Below, one piece after another: positions 17,806-25,914 of a stretch of 59,094 nt of DNA (the first letter of the stretch is position 1; each line of letters begins with the position of its first letter). The stretch covers positions 1 to 59,094 of the forward strand of contig NZ_JANLNW010000082.1 of the NCBI RefSeq assembly GCF_025465945.1, in the 5' to 3' direction. A program made the translations under genes and the position numbers. The notes beneath the pieces were generated by a model that worked only from the letters and a program-made list of their open reading frames with translations, had not been told where the DNA came from and searched no databases. The stretch comes from Pseudomonas sp. 6D_7.1_Bac1 (GTDB lineage: Bacteria; Pseudomonadota; Gammaproteobacteria; Pseudomonadales; Pseudomonadaceae).

Positions 17806-18491
17806 CAAGGCTCCAGAGGGTCGACGACCAACAGGCCGGCTTCAAGACGAATCAAGCGGTGGCAGCGGTGTGCCAGGCGTTCGTCGTGGGTAACCAGGAC
17901 GAGCGTCGTGCCGCTTTCTTTATTGAGTTCGAAGAGCAGATCACTGATGTGCTCGCCGGTGTGCGTGTCGAGGTTGCCGGTGGGCTCATCGGCAAACAGC
18001 ACATCGGGTTCGGCAGCAAATGCCCGGGCGATGGCCACGCGCTGCTGTTCGCCGCCAGAGAGCTGGCGTGGCGAATGGCTCAGGCGCTGGCCGAGGCCGA
18101 CGCGGCGCAGCAGTTCGGTGGCGCGTTCGCGGGCGTCTTTGCGGCCGTCCAGTTCCAGCGGCAGCATGACGTTTTCCAGGGCGTTGAGACTGTCGAGCAG
18201 CTGGAACGACTGGAACACAAAGCCGACATGCTCGGCGCGGATTCTTGCGCGTTGGTCTTCATCCAGATTGCTCAAGGCTTGCCCGGCAAGGGTGACTTCG
18301 CCGCTGCTGGGCAGGTCGAGGCCGGCCAGCAAGCCCAGCAGGGTGGATTTGCCGGAACCGGAGCTGCCGACGATGGCCAGGCTGTCGCCCTTGTTCAGTT
18401 CCAGGCTGAGTTGGTGCAGGATGGTCAGTTCACCTTCCGCGCTGGGAACCACTTTGCTAAGGTTCCGCGCAGTGAGAATGCTTGCGCCCAT
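17805..18491 (-). CDS. ABC transporter ATP-binding protein, YbbA type
   Basis: A 228-residue ATPase. It has Walker A VGSSGSGKSTLLGLLAG, a Q-loop in FVFQSFQLLDSLNALENV, the signature LSGGEQQRVAIARA, Walker B VLFADEPTGNLD and the switch His in LVTHDERLA. The MacB/LolD-like length and signature suit a partner of an FtsX-type permease, which follows with a one-base overlap. The ATG at 18491 starts the usual MGASILTARNLSKVV; an upstream extension would run into the divergent tesA coding region. Only 10 bp separate the two start codons, so each promoter must lie within the other gene. Confidence 0.92.
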   Translation of the reverse strand: MGASILTARNLSKVVPSAEGELTILHQLSLELNKGDSLAIVGSSGSGKSTLLGLLAGLDLPSSGEVTLAGQALSNLDEDQRARIRAEHVGFVFQSFQLLDSLNALENVMLPLELDGRKDARERATELLRRVGLGQRLSHSPRQLSGGEQQRVAIARAFAAEPDVLFADEPTGNLDTHTGEHISDLLFELNKESGTTLVLVTHDERLAHRCHRLIRLEAGLLVVDPLEP

Positions 18492-18501
18492 GGAGAGTCC
18501 G

Positions 18502-19107
18502 ATGCGTGTGTGGTTTTTGAGTGCTGGCCTGGCCTTGATGTGCATGGCCCAGAACGCAGCGGCGGGTACTGTCCTGATCGTTGGCGATAGTATCAGCGCA
18601 GCTTTCGGCCTGGATACCCGGCAAGGGTGGGTGTCGTTGCTCGAGCAGCGTCTCAAGCACGAAGGTTTCACCGATACGGTGGTTAATGCGTCCATCAGTG
18701 GCGACACCAGTGCAGGCGGTCAGGCCCGCCTGCCGGCGCTGCTTGCAGAGCATAAGCCTGAGCTGGTGATCCTTGAGTTGGGGGGCAACGACGGCTTGCG
18801 TGGTTTGCTGCCAACGCAATTGCAACAAAATCTTGCGTCGATGATCGACAACGCCAAGGCCAGCGGTGCCAAGGTGCTGCTGCTCGGTATGCAATTGCCA
18901 CCCAATTATGGGGTGCGTTACACCGAGGCGTTTGCGAAGGTTTACAGCGATCTGGCCGACGAGAAAAAAATCCCGCTGGTGCCGTTTTTTCTGCAGGGAA
19001 TCGGCGGGAATCCCCAGCTGATGCAGGCTGATGGCATTCACCCGGCCGTCGCGGCGCAGGGCAAGTTGCTGGAAAATGTCTGGCCTGCACTAAAACCGCT
19101 GCTATGA
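18502..19107 (+). CDS. tesA: Arylesterase / acyl-CoA thioesterase I, SGNH hydrolase
   Basis: A 201-residue periplasmic lipase-like hydrolase of the TesA group. The signal peptide (MRVWFLSAGLALMCMAQNAAA) is followed by VLIVGDSIS with the catalytic Ser30. The block II Gly-containing SISGDTSAGG, the block III GGND (Asn96) and the Asp177/His180 pair in DGIHP complete the SGNH set. It hydrolyses acyl and aryl esters and acyl thioesters. ATG at 18502 has GGAGAG upstream. It is divergent from the ABC ATPase gene. Confidence 0.92.
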   Translation: MRVWFLSAGLALMCMAQNAAAGTVLIVGDSISAAFGLDTRQGWVSLLEQRLKHEGFTDTVVNASISGDTSAGGQARLPALLAEHKPELVILELGGNDGLRGLLPTQLQQNLASMIDNAKASGAKVLLLGMQLPPNYGVRYTEAFAKVYSDLADEKKIPLVPFFLQGIGGNPQLMQADGIHPAVAAQGKLLENVWPALKPLL

Positions 19108-19165
19108 CGCTTTTCTAGCGGCAGTCTTTCGGCTAATGTGGCGCCCCCCTGATCTGGAGCCCCCG

Positions 19166-19459
19166 ATGCCGCGTCCTGCCTGGTCCCTGTTTGCCTACCA
19201 ACTGATCGAGCCTGACGAACAGCTGGATCTGTTCGCCTGCCAGGAAGTCCGGGTGCATCTGGTGACGCGTCAACTGGAGTTGGGCGGCTCGGCCGACCGT
19301 ACCTTGTGCGGCACGTTGCTGCCGGCGCAACCGCGCTGGTCGAGCGTCGACCGGAGGGTGTTTCAGGACCAGCGGCTGTGCTCGCTGTGTCGGGCGATCC
19401 TCGAATCGCAAAAGCGCGGCACGTCACCAATCTGGCCGGAGCTGCGTTTCGAGCTGTAG
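19166..19459 (+). CDS. Conserved hypothetical protein (97 residues)
   Basis: A small soluble protein beginning MPRPAWSLFAYQLIEPDEQL, with a C-terminal CSLC pair and an additional upstream Cys that might bind a metal. No domain was recognised. It lies between tesA and the L,D-transpeptidase gene in the same direction, with 58 bp to the former, and has GGAGC before its ATG. The reading frame, codon use and spacing look like a true gene; function unknown. Confidence 0.65.
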   Translation: MPRPAWSLFAYQLIEPDEQLDLFACQEVRVHLVTRQLELGGSADRTLCGTLLPAQPRWSSVDRRVFQDQRLCSLCRAILESQKRGTSPIWPELRFEL

Positions 19460-19589
19460 TTTCGAGCTGTAAATATCGCAGCCGGGCAGCACGTACAAGG
19501 CAGCCCATCGACCCGGCTCCCCGAATCCGGGGGTGTCGGTGTACAATCGCGCTCCTAAACCCTTGTTGATCATGCGAAGGATGTTCCGG

Positions 19590-20558
19590 ATGTTGCCGCG
19601 CTTTCCTGCCGTCACCCGCTGCTTGTCTCTTGCCGCCTTGTGTGTGGCGGGTCCTGTTGCAGCTTTGGAGTTGCCTCTACCGCCGCCGGGCGAAGATATC
19701 GTCGGCCAGGTGCAAACAGTCAAAGCCAAGTACGAAGACACCTTTGCTGACCTGGGCACCACCTACGATCTGGGCTACCTGGAAATGGTCGCCGCCAACC
19801 CGGGTGTCGATCCGTGGTTGCCAGGTGCCGGCACCGAAGTCGTGCTGCCAACGCGTTTCATCCTGCCACCTGGCCCGCGTGAAGGCATCGTGATCAACCT
19901 GGCCGAGTATCGCCTCTACTACTACCCCAAAGGCCGGAACGTGGTGTACACCTTCCCGCTGGGTATCGGCCGTGAAGGCTGGGGCTCGCCGATCGCCCAC
20001 ACCAGCATCACCGCCAAAACGCCGAACCCGACCTGGACGCCTCCAGCTTCGATCAAGGCCGAACACGCCGCCGATGGCGATCCACTGCCAAACGTTGTGC
20101 CAGCCGGTCCGGACAACCCTCTGGGGCCGTTCAAGTTCACGTTGGGCACTCCGGGCTACCTGATTCACGGGTCGAACAAGAAGTTCGGCATCGGCATGCG
20201 GACCAGCCATGGCTGCTTCCGCATGTTCAACAACAACGTGCTGGAAATGGCCGGCATGGTGCCGGTGGGAACGTCGGTGCGGATCCTCAACGACCCGTAC
20301 AAGTTCGGCATGAGTGGCGGCAAGGTTTACCTGGAAGCGCATACGCCGCTGGACGACAACGGCAGCCCGTCGGTAGTCGACAAGCACACTGCGGTGATCA
20401 ACGCGATGCTCAAGCGTGAGGACATCACCAACAACCTGCGCATGAACTGGGATGTGGTGCGCGACGTGGTCGCCGCAGAAGATGGTATGCCGGTGGAAAT
20501 CGCCGTGCCGAATACCTCCATACCCGTGGCGTCGAACATGCCGATCGACCTGCAGTAA
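19590..20558 (+). CDS. L,D-transpeptidase (YkuD domain)
   Basis: A 322-residue exported enzyme. A signal peptide (AVTRCLSLAALCVAGPVAA) precedes a LysM-like segment (YDLGYLEMVAANPGVDPWLP) and a YkuD catalytic domain with the signature HGS...SHGCFRM; the nucleophile is Cys near residue 209. Such enzymes make 3-3 peptidoglycan cross-links or anchor Braun-type lipoproteins. ATG at 19590 has GAAGGA 8 bp upstream; the ATGs at 19572 and 19581 lack this. It faces oprI, the gene for a Lpp-like lipoprotein, across paired terminators. Confidence 0.9.
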   Translation: MLPRFPAVTRCLSLAALCVAGPVAALELPLPPPGEDIVGQVQTVKAKYEDTFADLGTTYDLGYLEMVAANPGVDPWLPGAGTEVVLPTRFILPPGPREGIVINLAEYRLYYYPKGRNVVYTFPLGIGREGWGSPIAHTSITAKTPNPTWTPPASIKAEHAADGDPLPNVVPAGPDNPLGPFKFTLGTPGYLIHGSNKKFGIGMRTSHGCFRMFNNNVLEMAGMVPVGTSVRILNDPYKFGMSGGKVYLEAHTPLDDNGSPSVVDKHTAVINAMLKREDITNNLRMNWDVVRDVVAAEDGMPVEIAVPNTSIPVASNMPIDLQ

Positions 20559-20570
20559 TCGCTTCAAACG

Positions 20571-20606
20571 ACCCGCCGAGGCTTCGCAGCTTCGGCGGGT
20601 TTTTTA
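20571..20606 (+). terminator. Intrinsic terminator of the L,D-transpeptidase gene
   Basis: ACCCGCCGA, a 12-nt loop and TCGGCGGGT are followed by TTTTTT, 12 bp after the stop codon. Confidence 0.85.
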
Positions 20607-20631
20607 TTGCCTGCAGCAAAGCCCGGGCAAT

Positions 20632-20663
20632 AAAAAAGCCGACCCAAAAATGGGTCGGCTTGA
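20632..20663 (-). terminator. Intrinsic terminator of oprI
   Basis: AAGCCGACCC, a six-nt loop and GGGTCGGCTT. Read on the minus strand it ends in a T-run (the AAAAAA at 20632), about 20 bp after the oprI stop. Confidence 0.9.
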
Positions 20664-20682
20664 TAACAATCCCGAAGGACTA

Positions 20683-20934
20683 TTACTTGCGGCTAGCTTT
20701 GTCCAGCATACGCAGAGCGCGCTCGTTAGCTTCGTCAGCAGTCTGTTGTGCTTTTTGAGCAGCAGCCAGAGCTTCATCAGCTTTACGGTAGGCTTCGTCT
20801 GCACGGGCCTGGGAGCGAGCTGCTGCGTCTTCAGTAGCGGTCAGACGTGCTTCGGTTTCTTTCGATACGCTGCTGCAACCGGTAGCCAGAACTGCGGCCA
20901 GAGCCAGAGCAGAGAATTTCAGAACGTTGTTCAT
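20683..20934 (-). CDS. oprI: Major outer-membrane lipoprotein OprI
   Basis: An 83-residue Lpp-like lipoprotein. The signal peptide ends in the lipobox LATGC, with the lipidated Cys at about residue 20. A helical coiled-coil region of alanine-rich heptads follows, and the C-terminus ends in lysine (DKASRK). It links the outer membrane to peptidoglycan and is among the most abundant Pseudomonas proteins. A near-consensus promoter lies 120-150 bp upstream and a strong terminator follows. Its neighbour is an L,D-transpeptidase, the enzyme class that attaches such lipoproteins by their C-terminal lysine. Confidence 0.97.
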   Translation of the reverse strand: MNNVLKFSALALAAVLATGCSSVSKETEARLTATEDAAARSQARADEAYRKADEALAAAQKAQQTADEANERALRMLDKASRK

Positions 20935-21055
20935 CGTGTTCCCCTTCAAGGACTTTCTATTAAGTAGCTGTCTCCTCAGAGTGAGGAAATAGCCGGCGTA
21001 CATACTACCCATTACTTGTAGTAAGTAAACTGACGTAGCGCAAGAAGCAAAAAAA

Positions 21056-21084
21056 ATTGTAGGCGCGGATTCTTTTTCGAGCAA
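21056..21084 (-). promoter_or_regulatory. Predicted sigma70 promoter of oprI
   Basis: On the minus strand, TTGCTC, 17 bp and TACAAT, with AT-rich DNA upstream. It predicts a leader of about 115 nt, consistent with strong constitutive expression. Confidence 0.7.
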
Positions 21085-21569
21085 CTTTTAATCGCGCTGT
21101 ATAAAAAGTATTCAGCTGGGAAGCCCGCCCTGAGCGACCTGCTGGTAAAGCCGGCTGACGCTTGCGGCTGTTTCACGCTCTAGAGCTAGAGTCGCTCTAT
21201 ATCGATTCGTCTACACTTTTGTTCAGGATTTGCGGAGCGGCTCACGCCTCTTTGCGCATGTAGAGGTGACTTTAACAAGCCGTGCTCGTCTTAAGTCACA
21301 ACATCCGGCAATGTTCAGGCTATCGACCAGGGGAGATGTTCGGTCGAGCCGCCGCTACGTGCCCTGTGCTGAACCACCGCAATCGACGTGATGACGAGCG
21401 CGCCTTGAGCATTTATGCCTTTGGTGCCTACTATTTGATACGTGTCCGGTTGCACGAGATCGGTGCAGTTCTTCTCGGTGTCCAGGCAGACACGGGGTGG
21501 CGTAGAGGTTCCTTCGCTGGAAAAACAACGGTAAGGTAGGGGTCAATTCAAGACCCGCGAGGAGTAGCG
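21085..21569. other. Non-coding stretch upstream of oprI and the acetyltransferase gene
   Basis: No convincing gene was found here. It contains CTACACTT at 21211-21218 (resembling a sigmaS-type -10), an inverted repeat GTGACTT...AAGTCAC around 21270-21300, and a small GGGTC/GACCC repeat just before the acetyltransferase ribosome-binding site. A small RNA or long leader is possible but not demonstrated. Confidence 0.4.
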
Positions 21570-21851
21570 ATGAGCGAGGCGTTGTCCATCCACCATGACC
21601 AGGCTGGTCATCAGTTCGAGACCAATGTGGACGGTCATCGTGCCTACCTGACCTATATGGATCTGGGGAAGCAGACCCTGGATATCTATCGTACCTTCGT
21701 GCCCAACGCGCTGCGTGGTCGCGGCATTGCTGCGGCATTGACCGAGCAGGCGCTGCAGTACGCTGAGGAAATGGGCTACACAGTCATTCCGTCGTGCTCC
21801 TACGTTGAGCGCTACATGGAGCGTCACCAGCGGCACGCCGCGAAGCTCTGA
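21570..21851 (+). CDS. Small GNAT-type N-acetyltransferase
   Basis: A 93-residue protein of the YidJ/GCN5-related short acetyltransferase family. The acetyl-CoA loop RGRGIAAALTEQAL is present, as is the terminal CSYVERYMERH typical of this subfamily. Substrate unknown. GAGGAG precedes the ATG by about 7 bp. It ends at a symmetric terminator shared with aroF on the other strand. Confidence 0.85.
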   Translation: MSEALSIHHDQAGHQFETNVDGHRAYLTYMDLGKQTLDIYRTFVPNALRGRGIAAALTEQALQYAEEMGYTVIPSCSYVERYMERHQRHAAKL

Positions 21852-21867
21852 TCAGGGTCACTGAATA

Positions 21868-21896
21868 AAAAACGCCGGGCTAAGCCCGGCGTTTTT
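21868..21896. terminator. Bidirectional terminator
   Basis: AAAAACGCCGGGC, TAA and GCCCGGCGTTTTT form a perfect stem with T-runs on both strands, between the convergent acetyltransferase and DAHP synthase genes. Confidence 0.93.
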
Positions 21897-21913
21897 ATGT
21901 GCGCTGAATGTGA

Positions 21914-22990
21914 TCAGGTGCGCTTGCGTTTGGGCAGCACGTCCTTGAGCTTGGCGTGCATGCTGCGCAAGGTGTTTTCGGTGGCTGACCAATCGATGCA
22001 GGCGTCGGTGATCGACACGCCGTATTGCAGCTCGGCGAGGTCTTTCGGAATCGCCTGGCAACCCCAGTTCAAATGGCTTTCGACCATCAGGCCGATGATC
22101 GACTGGTTGCCTTCGAGGATCTGGTTGGCCACGTTCTCCATCACCAGAGGTTGCAGTGCCGGATCCTTGTTGGAGTTGGCGTGGCTGCAATCGACCATGA
22201 TGTTCGGCTTGATCTTCGCCTTGTTCAACGCTTGCTCGCAGAGCGCGACGCTGACCGAGTCATAGTTCGGTTTGCCGTTGCCACCGCGCAGTACCACGTG
22301 ACCGTAGGCATTGCCCTTGGTGGTGACAATCGACACGCCACCTTCCTGGTTGATCCCCAGGAAACGGTGCGGGCTGGAAACCGACTGCAAGGCATTGATG
22401 GCAACGGTCAGGCCGCCGTCGGTGCCGTTCTTGAAGCCGACTGCCGAGGAAAGGCCTGAAGCCATTTCACGGTGAGTCTGGGATTCGGTGGTGCGCGCGC
22501 CAATTGCCGACCAACTGATCAGGTCTTGCAGGTACTGCGGCGAGATTGGGTCAAGGGCTTCAGTCGCGGTTGGCAGGCCCATTTCGGCCAGGTCCAGCAG
22601 CAACTGACGACCAATGTGCAAGCCGTCCTGAATCTTGAACGAGTCATCCAGGTACGGGTCGTTGATCAGGCCTTTCCAGCCGACGGTGGTGCGTGGCTTC
22701 TCGAAATAGACCCGCATGACCAGATACAGGGTATCGGACACTTCAGCGGCGAGTACCTTGAGGCGCTCGGCATATTCGTGTGCAGCCTTGATGTCGTGGA
22801 TCGAGCAAGGCCCGATAACGACGAACAGGCGGTGGTCGGTGCCGTCCAGGATATTGCGAATCACTTCGCGGCCCTTGGTCACGGTGCGCAGGGCAGCATC
22901 GCTCAAAGGAATATCACGCTTGAGCTGGTCAGGAGTGATCAGCGTCTCGTTGGAGGCGACGTTTAGGTCATTGATCGGTAAATCAGCCAT
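21914..22990 (-). CDS. 3-deoxy-7-phosphoheptulonate synthase, class I
   Basis: A 358-residue DAHP synthase of the AroF/AroG type. It condenses phosphoenolpyruvate with erythrose 4-phosphate, the first step of aromatic amino-acid synthesis. Metal- and PEP-binding motifs are visible: GPCSIHD near residue 65, MRVYFEKPRTTVGWKG, and GARTTESQTHREMASGLS. The ATG at 22990 gives the usual MADLPINDLNV start. A structurally unrelated class II enzyme is encoded at 34926-36272, so the window holds both routes to DAHP. Which amino acid inhibits this copy cannot be told here. Confidence 0.95.
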   Translation of the reverse strand: MADLPINDLNVASNETLITPDQLKRDIPLSDAALRTVTKGREVIRNILDGTDHRLFVVIGPCSIHDIKAAHEYAERLKVLAAEVSDTLYLVMRVYFEKPRTTVGWKGLINDPYLDDSFKIQDGLHIGRQLLLDLAEMGLPTATEALDPISPQYLQDLISWSAIGARTTESQTHREMASGLSSAVGFKNGTDGGLTVAINALQSVSSPHRFLGINQEGGVSIVTTKGNAYGHVVLRGGNGKPNYDSVSVALCEQALNKAKIKPNIMVDCSHANSNKDPALQPLVMENVANQILEGNQSIIGLMVESHLNWGCQAIPKDLAELQYGVSITDACIDWSATENTLRSMHAKLKDVLPKRKRT

Positions 22991-23122
22991 CGTGTTACTC
23001 GTCAGGTCACGGGTGCCGGCCGCCAGCGATCCCCGCGCGGCGGAGCACAGCATGATTTAAGCGCAGCGGGGAGCCGAACCTTAGCGCGTTACGCGGTGGC
23101 TCGACAATGGGCAGGCGCGGGT

Positions 23123-23566
23123 TTAATCCAGCGCGGGCTGCGTAAAAGCCTGGCGAACGGTCTCGTGGGAGTACTCGGTGGCATGCTGGTCGACCCATTT
23201 CAGGGCCATCGCCTCGACGCCTTGTTGTCCGGCCAGGGGCTTTTGCTGACGGCAAAAACGTTCAATCTGGCAGACCTGTTCGCCCATCCGCGCTTTAAAC
23301 AGCGTTTGCTCGTCGATGAAGGCGATGCCGACCAGATAACCGTGCTTTCGTCGCAAACACCAGGCTACGTAGCCCAGATAGCAGACATTTTCGCTCAGAG
23401 TCGGCATTCGCACTTCCAGCGCCGTTCCTTTGCGCCAGCCACGGTGGTAATTGCAAGCCACGCCTCCGAGACTGATAGTGTGCAGCTCTTGCCGAGAAAT
23501 ACACTCATGCTTGCGCAACGTTAACTCGACAGGCACATCGTCAGGATGAGGAATAAAACGCCCCAT
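23123..23566 (-). CDS. PilZ-like domain protein
   Basis: A 147-residue protein beginning MGRFIPHPDDVPVELTLRK, with the PilZ-like strand HTISLGGVAC. In classical PilZ proteins an RxxxR motif plus (D/N)xSxxG binds cyclic di-GMP. Here the arginine motif is not clear and the Asp is replaced, so binding is uncertain. It is transcribed divergently from a thioredoxin-like gene, whose upstream reach may overlap it. It lies 132 bp before the DAHP synthase gene in the same direction. Confidence 0.7.
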   Translation of the reverse strand: MGRFIPHPDDVPVELTLRKHECISRQELHTISLGGVACNYHRGWRKGTALEVRMPTLSENVCYLGYVAWCLRRKHGYLVGIAFIDEQTLFKARMGEQVCQIERFCRQQKPLAGQQGVEAMALKWVDQHATEYSHETVRQAFTQPALD

Positions 23567-23615
23567 GAACACAGGCTCCAAGTGTCGGTCATTCGACAGT
23601 GTTTCAACCAGTATA

Positions 23616-23951
23616 GTGGTCGAATGCGAGCTGACCGATTTCGATGCCGACCAGCGGCTGTTGGCGATGAGCGGCGTGTCCCTGGTGATTTTCACCAGCG
23701 TCGGCTGTTCCGGTTGCCGCTGGGCGCGCCAGCAGTTGCCAGCGCTTGACCTTGAAGTCGATCAGTTGTGTTGGATCGATGCGGGGAACAACGGTGGTGC
23801 GGTGGAGCGTTATCAGGTCTTTCATTTGCCCGCGCTGTTTGTCGTGCGCGATGGCGAGTTTTATGGGGCGCTACAGTCGCGCTTGGCTCGCACCGAACTG
23901 AACGCAGCGGTGGGGCAGGCGCTGAGTCGAGATCCAGAGGAGTTGCCATGA
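23616..23951 (+). CDS. Thioredoxin-like protein with CSGC motif
   Basis: A short thioredoxin-fold protein. GVSLVIFTSVGCSGCRWARQQLPAL carries the redox pair (Cys-Ser-Gly-Cys), followed by the cis-Pro region VFHLPALFVVRDGEF. It probably reduces or reads a disulfide in the cytoplasm, as no signal peptide is evident. The start is uncertain: the homologous part begins LTDFDADQRLL behind a CTG, so the GTG at 23616 (111 residues) was chosen; ATG at 23667 and ATG at 23565 are alternatives. The stop overlaps the start of panE (ATGA). Confidence 0.65.
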   Translation: MVECELTDFDADQRLLAMSGVSLVIFTSVGCSGCRWARQQLPALDLEVDQLCWIDAGNNGGAVERYQVFHLPALFVVRDGEFYGALQSRLARTELNAAVGQALSRDPEELP

Positions 23952-24910
23952 CGGATACAGCGGTTAAAAAGCCGAGAATCGGCATTATCGGTACCGGAGC
24001 GATCGGTGGTTTTTACGGTGTGATGCTGGCGCGGGCCGGGTTCGATGTGCACTTTCTGTTGCGCAGCGAGTTTTCAGCCGTCGCTGAGCACGGTCTGCAA
24101 CTCAACAGCGCGCCCTATGGCGCGTTGACCTTGAAGCCGGTTCAGGCGTATTCGTCGGCCGACGATATGCCGTCCTGCGACTGGTTGCTGGTCGGTGCGA
24201 AAACCACCAGTAGCGCTGAGCTTGCACCGGCAATCATCAAGGCTGCGGCGCCTGGGGCGAAAGTCCTGCTGCTGCAAAATGGTCTGGATGTCGAAGACGG
24301 TCTGCGCGGTCTGTTGCCCGACTCACTGCACTTGCTGGGCGGGTTGTGCTTTATCTGTGTCCATCGTGCGGGTCCCGGAGTGATCGAGCATCAGGCGCTC
24401 GGCGCGGTGAATGTGGGTTATCACAGTGGGCCGGCACTCGATGACGAGGCCGCGCGTCAGGCGATTGTCGAGCAGGGCGCAGGGCTGTTTCGTACCGCTG
24501 GTCTCGATTCACAGGCGATGGCCAACCTTCAGCAGGCGCGCTGGCAAAAACTGGTCTGGAATGTTCCGTACAACGGTTTGTCGGTCTTGCTCGGTGCGAG
24601 CACAACGCCACTAATGGCCGATGACAGCAGCCGCGAACTGATTCAGGCGTTGATGGCCGAAGTGGTGCAAGGCGCGCTGGCGTGTGGCCACAGCATGCCG
24701 CCGGGGTATGCCGAGCATCTGTTCAAGGTCACGGAAAAAATGCCCGACTACTGGCCGAGCATGTACCACGACTACCATCATAAACGGCCGCTGGAATTGG
24801 CAGCGATTTACGCAAGGCCATTGGCAGCCGCCAAGGCTGCCGGTTGCCAGTTGCCGAAAATCGAGGCCTTGTATCAGGCCCTGAGTTTTGTCGATCGGCG
24901 TAACGGTTGA
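23948..24910 (+). CDS. panE: 2-dehydropantoate 2-reductase
   Basis: A 320-residue NADPH-dependent ketopantoate reductase-family enzyme of the pantothenate/CoA route. The Rossmann motif GIIGTGAIGGFYG lies at residue 13 onward; the catalytic Lys region VGAKTTSSAEL and the C-terminal helix with KLVWNVPYNGLSVLLG fit ApbA/PanE. Several paralogues exist in pseudomonads, so the assignment as the pantothenate enzyme rather than a related 2-oxoacid reductase is likely but not certain. It is coupled to the upstream thioredoxin-like gene by a 4-bp overlap and followed 15 bp later by the 5'-nucleotidase gene. Confidence 0.82.
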   Translation: MTDTAVKKPRIGIIGTGAIGGFYGVMLARAGFDVHFLLRSEFSAVAEHGLQLNSAPYGALTLKPVQAYSSADDMPSCDWLLVGAKTTSSAELAPAIIKAAAPGAKVLLLQNGLDVEDGLRGLLPDSLHLLGGLCFICVHRAGPGVIEHQALGAVNVGYHSGPALDDEAARQAIVEQGAGLFRTAGLDSQAMANLQQARWQKLVWNVPYNGLSVLLGASTTPLMADDSSRELIQALMAEVVQGALACGHSMPPGYAEHLFKVTEKMPDYWPSMYHDYHHKRPLELAAIYARPLAAAKAAGCQLPKIEALYQALSFVDRRNG

Positions 24911-24925
24911 GCCAGGGGGCGCGAA

Positions 24926-25831
24926 ATGGCAAAAGGGATTGGCGACAAACTGGTGCTGGCGATTTCTTCGCGGGCGTTGTTCGACCTGAGCGAGAGCCAC
25001 AAGGTGTATCTGGCGAGCGGTGTCGAGGCTTATCGGCAGTATCAGATCGAGCATGAAGACGAGATCCTCGAGCCGGGTGATGCGTTCCCCCTGGTGCAAA
25101 AACTGTTGAACCTCAATGCCCGTCTTGGCCGGGCGCGGGTCGAGGTGGTGCTGGTGTCGCGCAATAGCGCAGACACCGGCTTGCGAGTCTTCAACTCGAT
25201 TCACCATTACGGTCTGACGATTTCCCGCGCGGCGTTTGTCGGCGGGCGCAGTCCGTATCCGTACCTGAAGGCATTCGGGTGTGATCTGTTTCTCTCCACT
25301 CACGCCGATGACGTACGCAGTGCACTCGATGCCGGCTTCGCGGCGGCGACCATTCTGTCGGGTGGTGCGAGCCGTGCCGCCAGCGAAGAATTACGCATTG
25401 CCTTCGACGGTGACGCCGTGCTGTTTTCCGATGATTCGGAGCGGGTGTATCAGTCGGGCGGCCTCGAAGCGTTTCAGGCCAACGAACGCGAAGCCGCTCG
25501 CGAGCCATTGCGCGGTGGTCCTTTCAAAGGCTTTCTGGCGGCGCTCAATCTGTTGCAGCGCGAGTTTCCCGATGACAGCTGCCCGATCCGCACCGCACTG
25601 GTGACTGCGCGTTCGGCACCGGCTCACGAACGGGTCATTCGCACCTTGCGCGAGTGGGATATCCGGCTCGACGAATCGCTGTTTCTCGGCGGGCTGGCCA
25701 AGTCTGCCTTTCTCGAAGCCTTCGCGGCCGACGTGTTTTTCGACGATCAGGAGGGCCACTGCGAGTTGGCTCGCGAGGTGGTCGCCACCGGACACGTCCC
25801 TCACGGCATCAGCAATGAGTTGAAGGTTTAA
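24926..25831 (+). CDS. 5'-nucleotidase (NT5C1-like, cytosolic)
   Basis: A 301-residue protein of the cytosolic 5'-nucleotidase I family. The N-terminal LVLAISSRALFDL, the central IAFDGDAVLFSDDSE (HAD-like DxD motif) and FFDDQEGHCELA near the end are family landmarks. It removes phosphate from nucleoside 5'-monophosphates. It probably belongs to the panE transcription unit. No signal peptide was seen, so action in the cytoplasm is expected. Confidence 0.85.
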   Translation: MAKGIGDKLVLAISSRALFDLSESHKVYLASGVEAYRQYQIEHEDEILEPGDAFPLVQKLLNLNARLGRARVEVVLVSRNSADTGLRVFNSIHHYGLTISRAAFVGGRSPYPYLKAFGCDLFLSTHADDVRSALDAGFAAATILSGGASRAASEELRIAFDGDAVLFSDDSERVYQSGGLEAFQANEREAAREPLRGGPFKGFLAALNLLQREFPDDSCPIRTALVTARSAPAHERVIRTLREWDIRLDESLFLGGLAKSAFLEAFAADVFFDDQEGHCELAREVVATGHVPHGISNELKV

Positions 25832-25914
25832 GCCCAATTGCGCGGGACGTCGTACTCGCTGTGGCACTGCTAAGCTGAATCAATCTCCGCCATTCTGGCA
25901 TTCGAGGAGGTCAC

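Noticed and set aside
17539..18501. Upstream extension of tesA
   Set aside because: It runs antisense to the ABC ATPase gene; the signal peptide and ribosome-binding site fix the start at 18502.
21282..21539. 85-residue reading frame upstream of the acetyltransferase
   Set aside because: There is no clear ribosome-binding site, domain or family resemblance; it was left as non-coding.
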